Source: Hydrogenophaga taeniospiralis CCUG 15921 (GTDB lineage Bacteria; Pseudomonadota; Gammaproteobacteria; Burkholderiales; Burkholderiaceae_C). Taken from it: 64,000 nucleotides of DNA. Made by a program: the position numbers and the translations under genes. The stretch is from NCBI RefSeq assembly GCF_001592305.1, contig NZ_BCWR01000016.1:1-64000 (forward strand). Reading direction: 5' to 3'. The notes beneath the pieces were generated by a model that saw nothing but the letters and a program-made list of their open reading frames with translations, ran no database searches and had not been told where the DNA came from. Of the stretch, positions 34,573 through 44,238 are shown one piece after another (the stretch's first letter is position 1; each line of letters starts with the position of its first letter).

Positions 34573-35751
34573 TTAAGCGACGCTGAGCTCAAGCACCAGC
34601 GGGCTGCGGAAGGTGGAGGAGGGCATCCACGGCAACTGGTCGGCCACGCGCCGGTAGTCGGGCACCACCTTGTGGAACTCGTCGAAGGCGATCTTCACCG
34701 CCAGGCGAGCGATGGCCGTGCCCAGGCAGGCGTGCACACCACCGCCAAAGCCGAGGTGGCCACGCGGCTTGCGGGTGATGTCGTACACGTCGGGGTTCGG
34801 GTACTGGCGCTCGTCGCGGTTGCCGCTGCCGTAGGCCAGGCAGACGAAGTCGCCTTCCTTCATGGTCTGGCCGTGCAGGGTCACGTCCTTCATCAGGCGG
34901 CGGCGGAAGCGCTGGGCCGAGGTGTTGAAACGCAGGCTTTCTTCGATCGCGTCGGGCAGCAGCTCGGGGTTGGCCACCACGGCGCGGCGGGCTTCGTCGA
35001 ACGTGGCGAGGTTGTAGGCCATCATCATCATGAAGCCGCCGAGCGATTCGACGCCGGCCATGATCAGCGTGGTGGTGGTCAGCAGCACCTCGCGGTCGTC
35101 CAGCCGGTCGCCATCGATCTCGGCCAGCGCGAAGTTGCTGATGAGGTCGTTGCACGGTTCGGCGCGGCGCATCGCGATCACCTTGCTGGCGTATTCCTGC
35201 ATCCAGTTGTAGGCGGCGATGTGCTCCGGGCCTTTGGCGCGGGTGCGGGCATCGCTCTGCACCATGAGCACGGCGTTTTCGCGCACTTCGTGTTCGGGCA
35301 CCAGCGCGTCTTCACCCATGGGCAGGCCGAGTGCGGCCATCAGCACCTTGACGGTGAATTGCGACGAGACTTCCTTGAAGTCGAACTGCTTCGTGCCCTG
35401 GAGCTGGCCGAACACCTGCCGGGCCACATCGCGGATGGGCTCTTCCAACGCCAGCAGGTTGCGCTTCATGAAGGCGTGTTGGATCAGGCCGCGCAGGCGA
35501 TCGTGTTTCGGTGGGTCGGAGCTGCCGAGCGTGGCACCGGCGCGGCCGGGCAGCTCGGTCATGAGGTTGCCGCTGGCGCTGGAGTAGGTCTGCCAGTCCT
35601 GGCCAGCGGAGACGATGTCGGCGTAGCGCGAGAGGACCCACATCTGGGCCTCTTCGCTCCAGAAGCAGGGCGCCTCGTCTCGCAGGTGCTTGTAATAAGG
35701 GAAGGGGTCGGCGTCGATGGCTGGCGAGTACGGGTCGAAATGGAAGCTCAT
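34573..35751 (-). CDS. Cytochrome P450, class I
   Basis: 392 residues. The haem-binding loop is GHLGFGGGVHACLGTAIAR with Cys342; the ExxR pair is in EESLRF, and the I-helix reads LIMAGVESLGG, so the usual acid-Thr pair is Glu-Ser. It sits upstream of its own ferredoxin and reductase, and beside a PobR-like AraC regulator and a second extradiol dioxygenase. A plausible job is O-demethylation or hydroxylation of a benzoate to feed ring cleavage (as for CYP199A-type enzymes), but the substrate is inferred only from context. Confidence 0.93.
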   Translation of the reverse strand: MSFHFDPYSPAIDADPFPYYKHLRDEAPCFWSEEAQMWVLSRYADIVSAGQDWQTYSSASGNLMTELPGRAGATLGSSDPPKHDRLRGLIQHAFMKRNLLALEEPIRDVARQVFGQLQGTKQFDFKEVSSQFTVKVLMAALGLPMGEDALVPEHEVRENAVLMVQSDARTRAKGPEHIAAYNWMQEYASKVIAMRRAEPCNDLISNFALAEIDGDRLDDREVLLTTTTLIMAGVESLGGFMMMMAYNLATFDEARRAVVANPELLPDAIEESLRFNTSAQRFRRRLMKDVTLHGQTMKEGDFVCLAYGSGNRDERQYPNPDVYDITRKPRGHLGFGGGVHACLGTAIARLAVKIAFDEFHKVVPDYRRVADQLPWMPSSTFRSPLVLELSVA

Positions 35752-35862
35752 GGCTGTGTCTCCTGTGGGTGGAATCCGGAACGGACTGTAGGCCTCCCGG
35801 CTCCGATTGGCACTGCACTTAGGAGGGATAATTCTTGTACTTTTCGATCAAGGTGTTCCGCC

Positions 35863-36801
35863 ATGCCGCAGACGAACCCATCCCCGCCACGCGCCCGGCC
35901 CTCGCGTGGCCAGCCCTTGGCCATCCCGCGTTTTGCGCTCTACGGCGAGGCCGCGGCACCCGGGCAGGACATGTTGCACATCGAGTCGGTGGAGTCGCGC
36001 AGCCGGCTCTACCACTGGGAGATCGAGCCCCATGTGCACCTGGGCCTGTACCAGATCCTCTGGCTGGAAAGGGGTTCGGCCGAGGTGGTGCTGGACGAAT
36101 GGCGCGCCTCGGTGGCCGGGCCGGCTGCCATCGTGGTGCCGCCGGGGGTGGTGCACGGCTTCGTGTTTGCGCCCGAAACCGATGGCCGCGTGCTCACGCT
36201 CAGCGCGCGGTTTCTGGTGGAGGGCGAGTTCCAGGCCGTGGGCGAGGCGTTCCAGGCGCTGTTTTCGGCGCCGGGGGTCTTGCATTTTTCGCCCGACGAT
36301 GGCGAGGCCCAGCGCCTGAGCGTGCAGCTCGGCGAGCTGGCCGCCGAGTTCGCCTTGCCCGGCTCGGCCGACGCGCCGGTGGTGCAGTGGCTGGCGCGGG
36401 CCGTGGTCTGGCGCCTGGCCCGCGCGAGTGAGCAGGGCCATCGCGAGGGCGGCGAGCGCGCGCACCAGCACCAGGCCCTGTTCACGCGCTTCCTGCTGCT
36501 GGTGGAGCAGCATTTTCTGGAGCACTGGCCGCTGGAGCGTTACGCCTCGCGCCTGGGGCTGTCCACCCAGCGGCTCAACCGCCTGGCCCGCGCGGGCAGC
36601 GGGCGCAGCGCGCTGGAGCTGGTGCACGAGCGCCTCACGCGCGAAGCCTGCCGGCGGCTGGTGTACATCGCCGCGCCCGCGGCCAGCCTGGCGCTGGAGC
36701 TGGGCTTTGAAGACCCTGCCTACTTCTCCCGCTTTTTCAAACGCCGCAGGGGCCTGAGCCCGCAGCGCTGGCGCGAGGCGCAGCGCCCACCAATGGCGTG
36801 A
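35863..36801 (+). CDS. AraC-family regulator (PobR-like), divergent from the P450 operon
   Basis: 312 residues. An N-terminal cupin (HVHLGLYQILWLERGSAEVVLD; VVPPGVVHGFVFAPET) is followed by two helix-turn-helix motifs (LERYASRLGLSTQRLNRLARA; SLALELGFEDPAYFSRFFKRRRGLSPQRWRE). The architecture matches AraC-type PobR activators that sense hydroxybenzoates. The start ATG 35863 was taken from the N-terminal MPQTNPSPP. The 111-bp gap to the P450 start contains an AT-rich stretch (35825-35850). It probably controls the P450 operon. Confidence 0.88.
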   Translation: MPQTNPSPPRARPSRGQPLAIPRFALYGEAAAPGQDMLHIESVESRSRLYHWEIEPHVHLGLYQILWLERGSAEVVLDEWRASVAGPAAIVVPPGVVHGFVFAPETDGRVLTLSARFLVEGEFQAVGEAFQALFSAPGVLHFSPDDGEAQRLSVQLGELAAEFALPGSADAPVVQWLARAVVWRLARASEQGHREGGERAHQHQALFTRFLLLVEQHFLEHWPLERYASRLGLSTQRLNRLARAGSGRSALELVHERLTREACRRLVYIAAPAASLALELGFEDPAYFSRFFKRRRGLSPQRWREAQRPPMA

Positions 36802-36803
36802 AC

Positions 36804-36940
36804 TGAAACACCCCCGCAGCGCTTCGCGCTACCCCCTCAAAGGGGACGGCACTGGCCGTCCGGCAAAGCCGGCCCGGCGGTGTCCTGGGCTGCACCGTTT
36901 CATGCGTCGGGGCGGCGCTCCGGTGCAATGGAGAACTGAT
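36804..36940. repeat. Intergenic palindromic element, copy 3 (long form, overlaps a LysR gene)
   Basis: Begins TGAAAC (36804-36809), includes CAGCGCTTCGCGCT, a CCCCTCAAAGGGG palindrome and CCGGCAAAGCCGG, ends with GTTTCAT (36897-36903), then the same tail as copy 2 (GGCGCTCCGG ... AACTGA). The tail forms the last 13 codons of the LysR gene on the minus strand, including its stop. Confidence 0.8.
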
Positions 36941-37856
36941 CAACGCTTGGTGCCCCAGCCATTGCGCCAGGCGCCAGGGCGTCGAGCCGTTCGCGCAGCC
37001 AGCGGTGGGCAGCGTCGTCCTGGTGGCGCCGGTGCCAGATCATGTACATCGGCAGCGTGGGGCAGGGCGTCGGCACTTCGGCGCGAGCGAACTCGCGCAT
37101 GAAGCTGTCGTGCAGCAGGGCCGGCGCCGTGGCCAGCAGCGGGCTGCCGCGCAGGAAAGTGGGTAGGCCGCCAAAGCCGGGCACCATGACGGCAAAGCGC
37201 CGGTGCAGGCCCTGCGCGGCGAGCGTGCGGTCCAGGTAGAGCGTGCGCCGGGGTTCGTAGACCACGGTGATGTGATCGGCGGCGAGGTAGTCGGCCAGCG
37301 TGGCCGGGGCCGCGCGCACCGCCGCGTCGTAGTAGACGCAGTAGCGGTCTTCGAAGATGCGCTTCTGCACGATGTCGCTGCCCTCGGGCGGGCGCGGGCT
37401 GATGGCGATGTCGCACACGCCGTCGCGCAGCATCTCCAGGCTCGGGATGTCCGAGGGGATGACGCGCAGCGCCACGCCGGGCGCCTGCGCGCGCAGCACC
37501 TGCGCCAGCGCGGGCAGCAGCACGTCGCGCTGGAAGTCGTTGGCAGCGATGGTGATGGTGGCTTGCCAGCGCGCGGGGTCGAAGGCGCCGGTGTGCGCAA
37601 AGCCCTGCAGCTGGCGCAGCAGCTCGCGCGCCTGCACGGCCAGCTCACCCGCGCGCGCCGTGGCGACGATGCCGCGCCCGCTTTTCACGAACAGCGCGTC
37701 GCCGGTGATGCTGCGCAGCTTGTCGAGCTGGTGGCTCACGGCCGACTGCGTGACGCCCAGCGACTGCGCCGCGCCGGTGATGCTGCCCGCGTCCACCACC
37801 GCCACCAGCAGTTGCAGCAGGCGGGCGTCCAAGTCTGACCAATCGAAATCATTCAT
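36900..37856 (-). CDS. LysR-family regulator, divergent from the second extradiol dioxygenase
   Basis: 318 residues from ATG 37856. Winged helix-turn-helix at the N-terminus (ARLLQLLVAVVDAGSITGAAQSLGVTQSAVSHQL), then a LysR effector-binding domain. It is divergent from ligA2/ligB2 across a 93-bp gap that carries ATGATCAT and GACTTG-ACC-CAAGTC palindromes, possible LysR sites. Its final residues (FSIAPERRPDA) are encoded by the repeat element, so the original C-terminus may have been replaced. Confidence 0.88.
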   Translation of the reverse strand: MNDFDWSDLDARLLQLLVAVVDAGSITGAAQSLGVTQSAVSHQLDKLRSITGDALFVKSGRGIVATARAGELAVQARELLRQLQGFAHTGAFDPARWQATITIAANDFQRDVLLPALAQVLRAQAPGVALRVIPSDIPSLEMLRDGVCDIAISPRPPEGSDIVQKRIFEDRYCVYYDAAVRAAPATLADYLAADHITVVYEPRRTLYLDRTLAAQGLHRRFAVMVPGFGGLPTFLRGSPLLATAPALLHDSFMREFARAEVPTPCPTLPMYMIWHRRHQDDAAHRWLRERLDALAPGAMAGAPSVDQFSIAPERRPDA

Positions 37857-37910
37857 GTGTTTGATGATCATTCATCGGTTTATCTTTGGCAATGGGCTGG
37901 GAATACTCGC

Positions 37911-37925
37911 GACTTGACCCAAGTC
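37911..37925. promoter_or_regulatory. Palindrome in the LysR/ligA2 intergenic region
   Basis: GACTTG and CAAGTC, separated by ACC, form a 6-3-6 inverted repeat 24 nt before the GTG of the alpha-like subunit. It is a candidate operator; binding by the adjacent LysR protein is inferred. Confidence 0.35.
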
Positions 37926-37949
37926 AATCCACCCACGCAGGAGACTCCC

Positions 37950-38303
37950 GTGAGCACACCCAGCATCACCATCCCCGGCACCACGCCCTTTGACGGCGGC
38001 ATAGCCCAGAAGGGCTACGCCCTGAACAAGATGTGTTTCTCGTTCAACGAGAAAGCCAACCGCGAAGCCTTTGTGGCCGATCCCGAGGCCTACATGGCGA
38101 AGTACGGGCTGAACCCGCAGCAGGCGGACGCGATCCGCTCCAAGCAGGTGCTGGCCTTGCTGGACGCGGGCGGCAACGCCTACTACCTGGCCAAGTTCGC
38201 CGGCATCTTCGGCCTGGACATGCAGGACATCGGCGCGCAGCAGACCGGCATGACGAAAGAACAGTTCAAGGCCAAGCTTGTGGCCGCGAACCTGCAATGC
38301 TGA
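37950..38303 (+). CDS. Extradiol dioxygenase alpha subunit, second copy (LigA-like)
   Basis: 117 residues from GTG 37950, with CAGGAGAC upstream. The helical LigA pattern is present (DGGIAQKGYALNKMCFSFNEKANREAFVADPEAYMAKYGL; ALLDAGGNAYYLAKFAGIFGLDMQDIGAQQTGMTKEQF). It differs widely from LigA at 9843, with a shorter N-terminus and no Gln-rich tail, so it is a separate lineage rather than a recent duplicate. It pairs with the catalytic subunit downstream. Confidence 0.88.
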   Translation: MSTPSITIPGTTPFDGGIAQKGYALNKMCFSFNEKANREAFVADPEAYMAKYGLNPQQADAIRSKQVLALLDAGGNAYYLAKFAGIFGLDMQDIGAQQTGMTKEQFKAKLVAANLQC

Positions 38304-38390
38304 CCCCCCTGCGCCGCTGCGCGGCTTCCCCCCAGGGGGACCACGCCTGTGGCCTGGCAAAGCCAGTTCCACGGCGCGTGCTGGATCGAT
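38304..38390. repeat. Intergenic palindromic element, copy 4 (inside the ligA2-ligB2 operon)
   Basis: CCCCCCTGCGCCGCTGCGCGGC, a CCCCCCAGGGGG palindrome and CTGGCAAAGCCAG lie between the two dioxygenase subunit genes. The order matches the copy at 60054. Being strongly structured and intra-operonic, it may alter the ratio of the two subunits. Confidence 0.8.
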
Positions 38391-38415
38391 AACCGGAATT
38401 CATTGGAGAACAGAC

Positions 38416-39264
38416 ATGGCACAACTCATCGGTGGCCTGGCCACATCGCACATCCCCGCCATCGGCGGCGCCATCCACAAGGGCCTGCAGAACGAGCCCT
38501 ACTGGAAACCGTTCTTCGACGGCTTCCCGCCCATTCACGCCTGGCTGGGCAAGGTCAGGCCCGAGGTGGTGGTGGTGTTCTACAACGACCACGGCCTGAA
38601 CTTCTTCCTGGACAAGATGCCGACTTTCGCGGTGGGCGCGGCGGCCAGCTACAGCAATGCCGACGAGGGCTGGGGCATTCCGACGCTGCCACCGATGGCC
38701 GGCTGCCCGGAGCTGTCGTGGCACATCATCAACCAGCTGATCGCCAAGGAGTTCGACGTCGTGACCTGCCAGGAGATGCTGGTGGACCACGCCTGCAGCC
38801 TGCCGATGAAGCTGTTCTGGCCGAACGACGCCGTGGCGCCGGTGCAGATCGTGCCGATCAACATCAACACGGTGCAGTTCCCGCTACCGACGGCCGGGCG
38901 GGTCTACAAGCTGGGCAAGGCAGTGGGTGAGGCCATTCAGAGCTGGGACAGCAACAAACGCGTGGCAGTGATGGCCACGGGCGGCTTGTCGCACCAGCTC
39001 GAAGGTGAACGCGCGGGCTTCATCAACAAGAAATTCGACCTGCAGTTCCTGGACAGCATGGAGACGAACCCGGAGTGGGTGACGCAGTTCAGCGATCTGG
39101 AGATCGTGGAGAAGGCGGGCACCCAGGGTGTGGAGTTGCTGATGTGGGTGGCGATGCGCGCGGCGCTGACCGTGGGCGGGGCGGGGGTGCGCAAGGTGCA
39201 CAGCAATTACCACATCCCGATTTCGAACACGGCCACGGGGGTGTTGGCGCTGGAGACGGTCTGA
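38416..39264 (+). CDS. Class III extradiol dioxygenase catalytic subunit, second copy (LigB-like)
   Basis: 282 residues. MAQLIGGLATSHIPAIGGAIHKG carries the first Fe ligand region, VVVVFYNDHGLNFFLDKMPTFAVG the second, and VMATGGLSHQLEGERAGFINKKF the third. It resembles LigB at 10283 over its whole length but with many changes, so substrate preference may differ (for example a methylgallate, gallate or protocatechuate analogue). GGAGA precedes ATG 38416. The transcript ends at a clear terminator (39306-39327). Confidence 0.9.
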   Translation: MAQLIGGLATSHIPAIGGAIHKGLQNEPYWKPFFDGFPPIHAWLGKVRPEVVVVFYNDHGLNFFLDKMPTFAVGAAASYSNADEGWGIPTLPPMAGCPELSWHIINQLIAKEFDVVTCQEMLVDHACSLPMKLFWPNDAVAPVQIVPININTVQFPLPTAGRVYKLGKAVGEAIQSWDSNKRVAVMATGGLSHQLEGERAGFINKKFDLQFLDSMETNPEWVTQFSDLEIVEKAGTQGVELLMWVAMRAALTVGGAGVRKVHSNYHIPISNTATGVLALETV

Positions 39265-39305
39265 CGTTTTTCTTGTCTTGGCCTTGCCTTGTTGGTTTTT
39301 GAAGG

Positions 39306-39327
39306 GGGAGCCTTTGGCTCCCTTTTT
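39306..39327 (+). terminator. Rho-independent terminator of the second dioxygenase operon
   Basis: GGGAGCC (39306-39312), TTT, GGCTCCC (39316-39322), then five T residues. It lies 42 nt after the LigB-like stop codon. Confidence 0.9.
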
Positions 39328-39474
39328 CGCGCCTGCTTGGTCGGCGGGTGCATAGAGCGCCGGGCGCTTGACTCCGCTCATGTCCCCCGGCCTCGGCCTG
39401 CGGCCGAGCCCTCCTCCTTTACTTCGCTGCGCAGTACACACCACCTCAGCGAGACACACCACACAAGCAGGCAC

Positions 39475-39501
39475 AAAAAAACGGGAGCCCGAAGGCTCCC
39501 G
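39475..39501 (-). terminator. Rho-independent terminator of rpoD
   Basis: Read on the minus strand: CGGGAGCC, TTCG loop, GGCTCCCG (39482-39501) followed by seven T residues (39481-39475). It lies 28 nt after the rpoD stop. The remaining gap (39328-39474) holds nothing else I can support. Confidence 0.93.
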
Positions 39502-39528
39502 TCTGTCGAATCGAAACGCTGAAACGGA

Positions 39529-41859
<2,331 letters not shown>

Positions 41860-41966
41860 GAGGACCTCAAAAAAAATGTCAGGAAAAGAACCGGCAGGAC
41901 TCACAAAAAACGCCAGACAGCCGCAGCCTGCGGACAATCCCGGTGATTTTGTTGGGCACTACACCC

Positions 41967-41992
41967 ACCTTTCGCCGGAAAGGGTGGGCCTG
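41967..41992. other. Hairpin between dnaG and rpoD
   Basis: CCCACCTTTC, GCCG loop, GAAAGGGTGGG forms a stem with one bulged base, without a T tract. It lies in the 296-bp gap 41860-42155 between dnaG and rpoD. It may be a processing or attenuation site separating the two messages. No other gene is convincing in the gap. Confidence 0.4.
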
Positions 41993-42155
41993 CAAGCTGT
42001 TGGGGCGAACATTTGGTGTGCAGTCCTTGCGGGGTTCCGTCAGGACCTGGGTGGGTCGCTGAGGTGGCCAGGAGTGGTTCCATCGAGCCCCGATGCATAG
42101 GGGCCGGGCCGGTGCCGGAGGTGCTGCTGTCGCGCTTGCGGTGCAAAGCCTTGGA

Positions 42156-44174
42156 TTATACCGCTGAACCGGTTTTCAGGGCCTGCAGTTCGGCGTTGAT
42201 GCGCTTGTATTCCACCATGGCGCCAGGGTCTCCCCGGGCCACGCGCTCGGCGATCTGGCGGGCCAGTTCCTCCAGCCGGTCGCGTCGCAGGCGGGCCATC
42301 ACGTCGGCGAGTTCGGCCTGTTCCGAGGCCGGGTCGTTGCCGATGGTCGCCTGTTCCACCTCGGTGCAGGCGAAAGCCTCGTGTTCGCTGCCGCGCAGGG
42401 CCTCGCGCAGGGCCGCCCAGGGCTGGGGGCCGTGCTCGTGCAACTGGGCTTCGAGCCAGGCGAACACCGGACCGTGCGGCGCCGGCAGATGGGCCAACAT
42501 GCTGTGGTCGTCGGCCGAGAGGCTGTCCCAGGCCTGGGCATTGGCCAGCAGCAGGCCCACGGCCCGGTCGGCCCGGCTGCCGCCTGCGCGGCGCTGGCCG
42601 AGCATGCGCGGTGGCGGTGGCGGGCCTTTGCGCCATTTGCCATAACCCTTGTTGCCGTAGGAGCCTTTGCCGTAACCGCTGCCTCCACCGCCACTTCCAC
42701 CGCCGCCATAAGCCCCACCACCCGATGGGCTGTAGGACTGGGTGTAGCCGCCACCCATGGGATCCCCATGGTCCTGGGTGTGGCTGCCGCCGTCATAGCC
42801 GTGCGCCTGCGACGCTGAAGGCTCATGGCTCGCGGGGCGCTGAGCGCGCGCGCCGCCGCCGGTTTGTTGCCAGAGCTGCAGCAGGTCCGAAATGCCGATG
42901 CCGATGCCATTGGCCAGCTCGGTGATCAACTGGCGTTTCAGGGCCCCGTCGGGCAGGGCGCTCCACAGCGGGCGGGCCTGGCTGGCCATGCGCGCGCGGC
43001 CTTCGGCGGTGGTGAGGTCGCAGTCGGTGCTGGCGGCGTCGACCAGGAAACGCGAGAGCGGCACGGCCTCTTTCACACACTGGGCAAAGGCTTCTTCGCC
43101 GTTGGCGCGGATGAAGCTGTCGGGGTCGTGTTCGGCGGGCAGGAAGAGGAATTTGACGCTGCGCGTGTCGGTGGCCAGGGGCAGGGCGGCGTCGAGTGCC
43201 TTGCGGGCGGCGCGCCGGCCGGCGCCGTCGCCGTCGAAGCTGAAGACCACGCTGTCGGTGAAGCGGAACAGCTTTTGCACATGGTCGGCGGTGCAGGCGG
43301 TGCCCAGCGTGGCCACGGCGTTGGCAAAGCCGAGCTGGGCCAGGGCGACCACGTCCATGTAGCCCTCGGTGACCAGAGCGTAGCCCGCCACGCGGATGGC
43401 GGTGCGGGCCTCGAACAGGCCGTAGAGTTCGCGGCCCTTGCTGAACACCGGCGTCTCGGGCGAGTTCAGGTACTTGGGTTCGCCCTTGTCGAGCACGCGC
43501 CCGCCAAAGCCGATGTACTCGCCCTTGACGTTGCGGATCGGGAACATGATGCGGTCGCGGAAGCGGTCGTAGCGCTTGGCCTCACCGTCCTGGCCTTTTT
43601 CGTCTTCGTGCACGATCACCATGCCGGACTCGACCAGCAGCGCATCGCTGTAATCGGGGAACACACTGGCCAGGCTGCGCCAGCCTTCGGGCGCGTAGCC
43701 CAGGCCGAAGGTCTTGGCGATCTCGCCTGAGAGACCGCGGCCCTTGAGATAGGCCACCGCGCGCGGCGAAGCCTTGAGCTGTTTCATGTAGGCGTGCGCG
43801 GCCTTCTCCAGTACGTCGTTGAGCGTCACCTGCTTCTGGCGCTGCAACGCGGCGCGCTCGCGGTCCTGCGGGGACGCATCGTCTTCCGGCACCTGCAGAC
43901 CGGCCTGCTGGGCCAGGTCTTTCACGGCTTCGATGAAGCTCATGCCGGCGTGTTCCATCAGGAAACCGATCGCGTTGCCGTTCGCTCCGCAGCCGAAGCA
44001 GTGGTAGAACTGTTTGGTCGGACTGACGCTGAACGAGGGCGATTTTTCGCCATGGAACGGGCACAGTCCCATCAAGTTGGCGCCGCCCTTTTTCAGCTGG
44101 ACGTAGCGGCCCACCACGTCGACCACGTCGACGCGGTTGAGCAGTTCCTGGATGAAGGTCTGGGGGATGGCCAT
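42156..44174 (-). CDS. dnaG: DNA primase DnaG
   Basis: 672 residues. CHC2 zinc ribbon Cys38-His41-Cys59-Cys62, TOPRIM core with EGYMDVVALAQLG and FSFDGDGAGRRAARKAL, and a C-terminal helicase-binding domain. Between about 430 and 530 lies an unusual linker of Gly/Ser/Tyr repeats (GGGAYGGGGSGGGGSGYGKG, then GNKGYGKWRKG). It makes RNA primers at the replication fork. It is followed by rpoD, but rpsU, often upstream in the macromolecular-synthesis operon, is not here; the upstream neighbour is a gamma-glutamyltransferase. Confidence 0.97.
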   Translation of the reverse strand: MAIPQTFIQELLNRVDVVDVVGRYVQLKKGGANLMGLCPFHGEKSPSFSVSPTKQFYHCFGCGANGNAIGFLMEHAGMSFIEAVKDLAQQAGLQVPEDDASPQDRERAALQRQKQVTLNDVLEKAAHAYMKQLKASPRAVAYLKGRGLSGEIAKTFGLGYAPEGWRSLASVFPDYSDALLVESGMVIVHEDEKGQDGEAKRYDRFRDRIMFPIRNVKGEYIGFGGRVLDKGEPKYLNSPETPVFSKGRELYGLFEARTAIRVAGYALVTEGYMDVVALAQLGFANAVATLGTACTADHVQKLFRFTDSVVFSFDGDGAGRRAARKALDAALPLATDTRSVKFLFLPAEHDPDSFIRANGEEAFAQCVKEAVPLSRFLVDAASTDCDLTTAEGRARMASQARPLWSALPDGALKRQLITELANGIGIGISDLLQLWQQTGGGARAQRPASHEPSASQAHGYDGGSHTQDHGDPMGGGYTQSYSPSGGGAYGGGGSGGGGSGYGKGSYGNKGYGKWRKGPPPPPRMLGQRRAGGSRADRAVGLLLANAQAWDSLSADDHSMLAHLPAPHGPVFAWLEAQLHEHGPQPWAALREALRGSEHEAFACTEVEQATIGNDPASEQAELADVMARLRRDRLEELARQIAERVARGDPGAMVEYKRINAELQALKTGSAV

Positions 44175-44238
44175 GGGTGTTCCGAACCCGCTAGCTTAAA
44201 CCCGTGGCTCCTCCCCCGCAGGGCCGCGGGGCGGGGCA

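Noticed and set aside
41901..42146. Short minus-strand frame between dnaG and rpoD
   Set aside because: Overlaps the hairpin region, has biased composition and no ribosome site; not supported as a gene.
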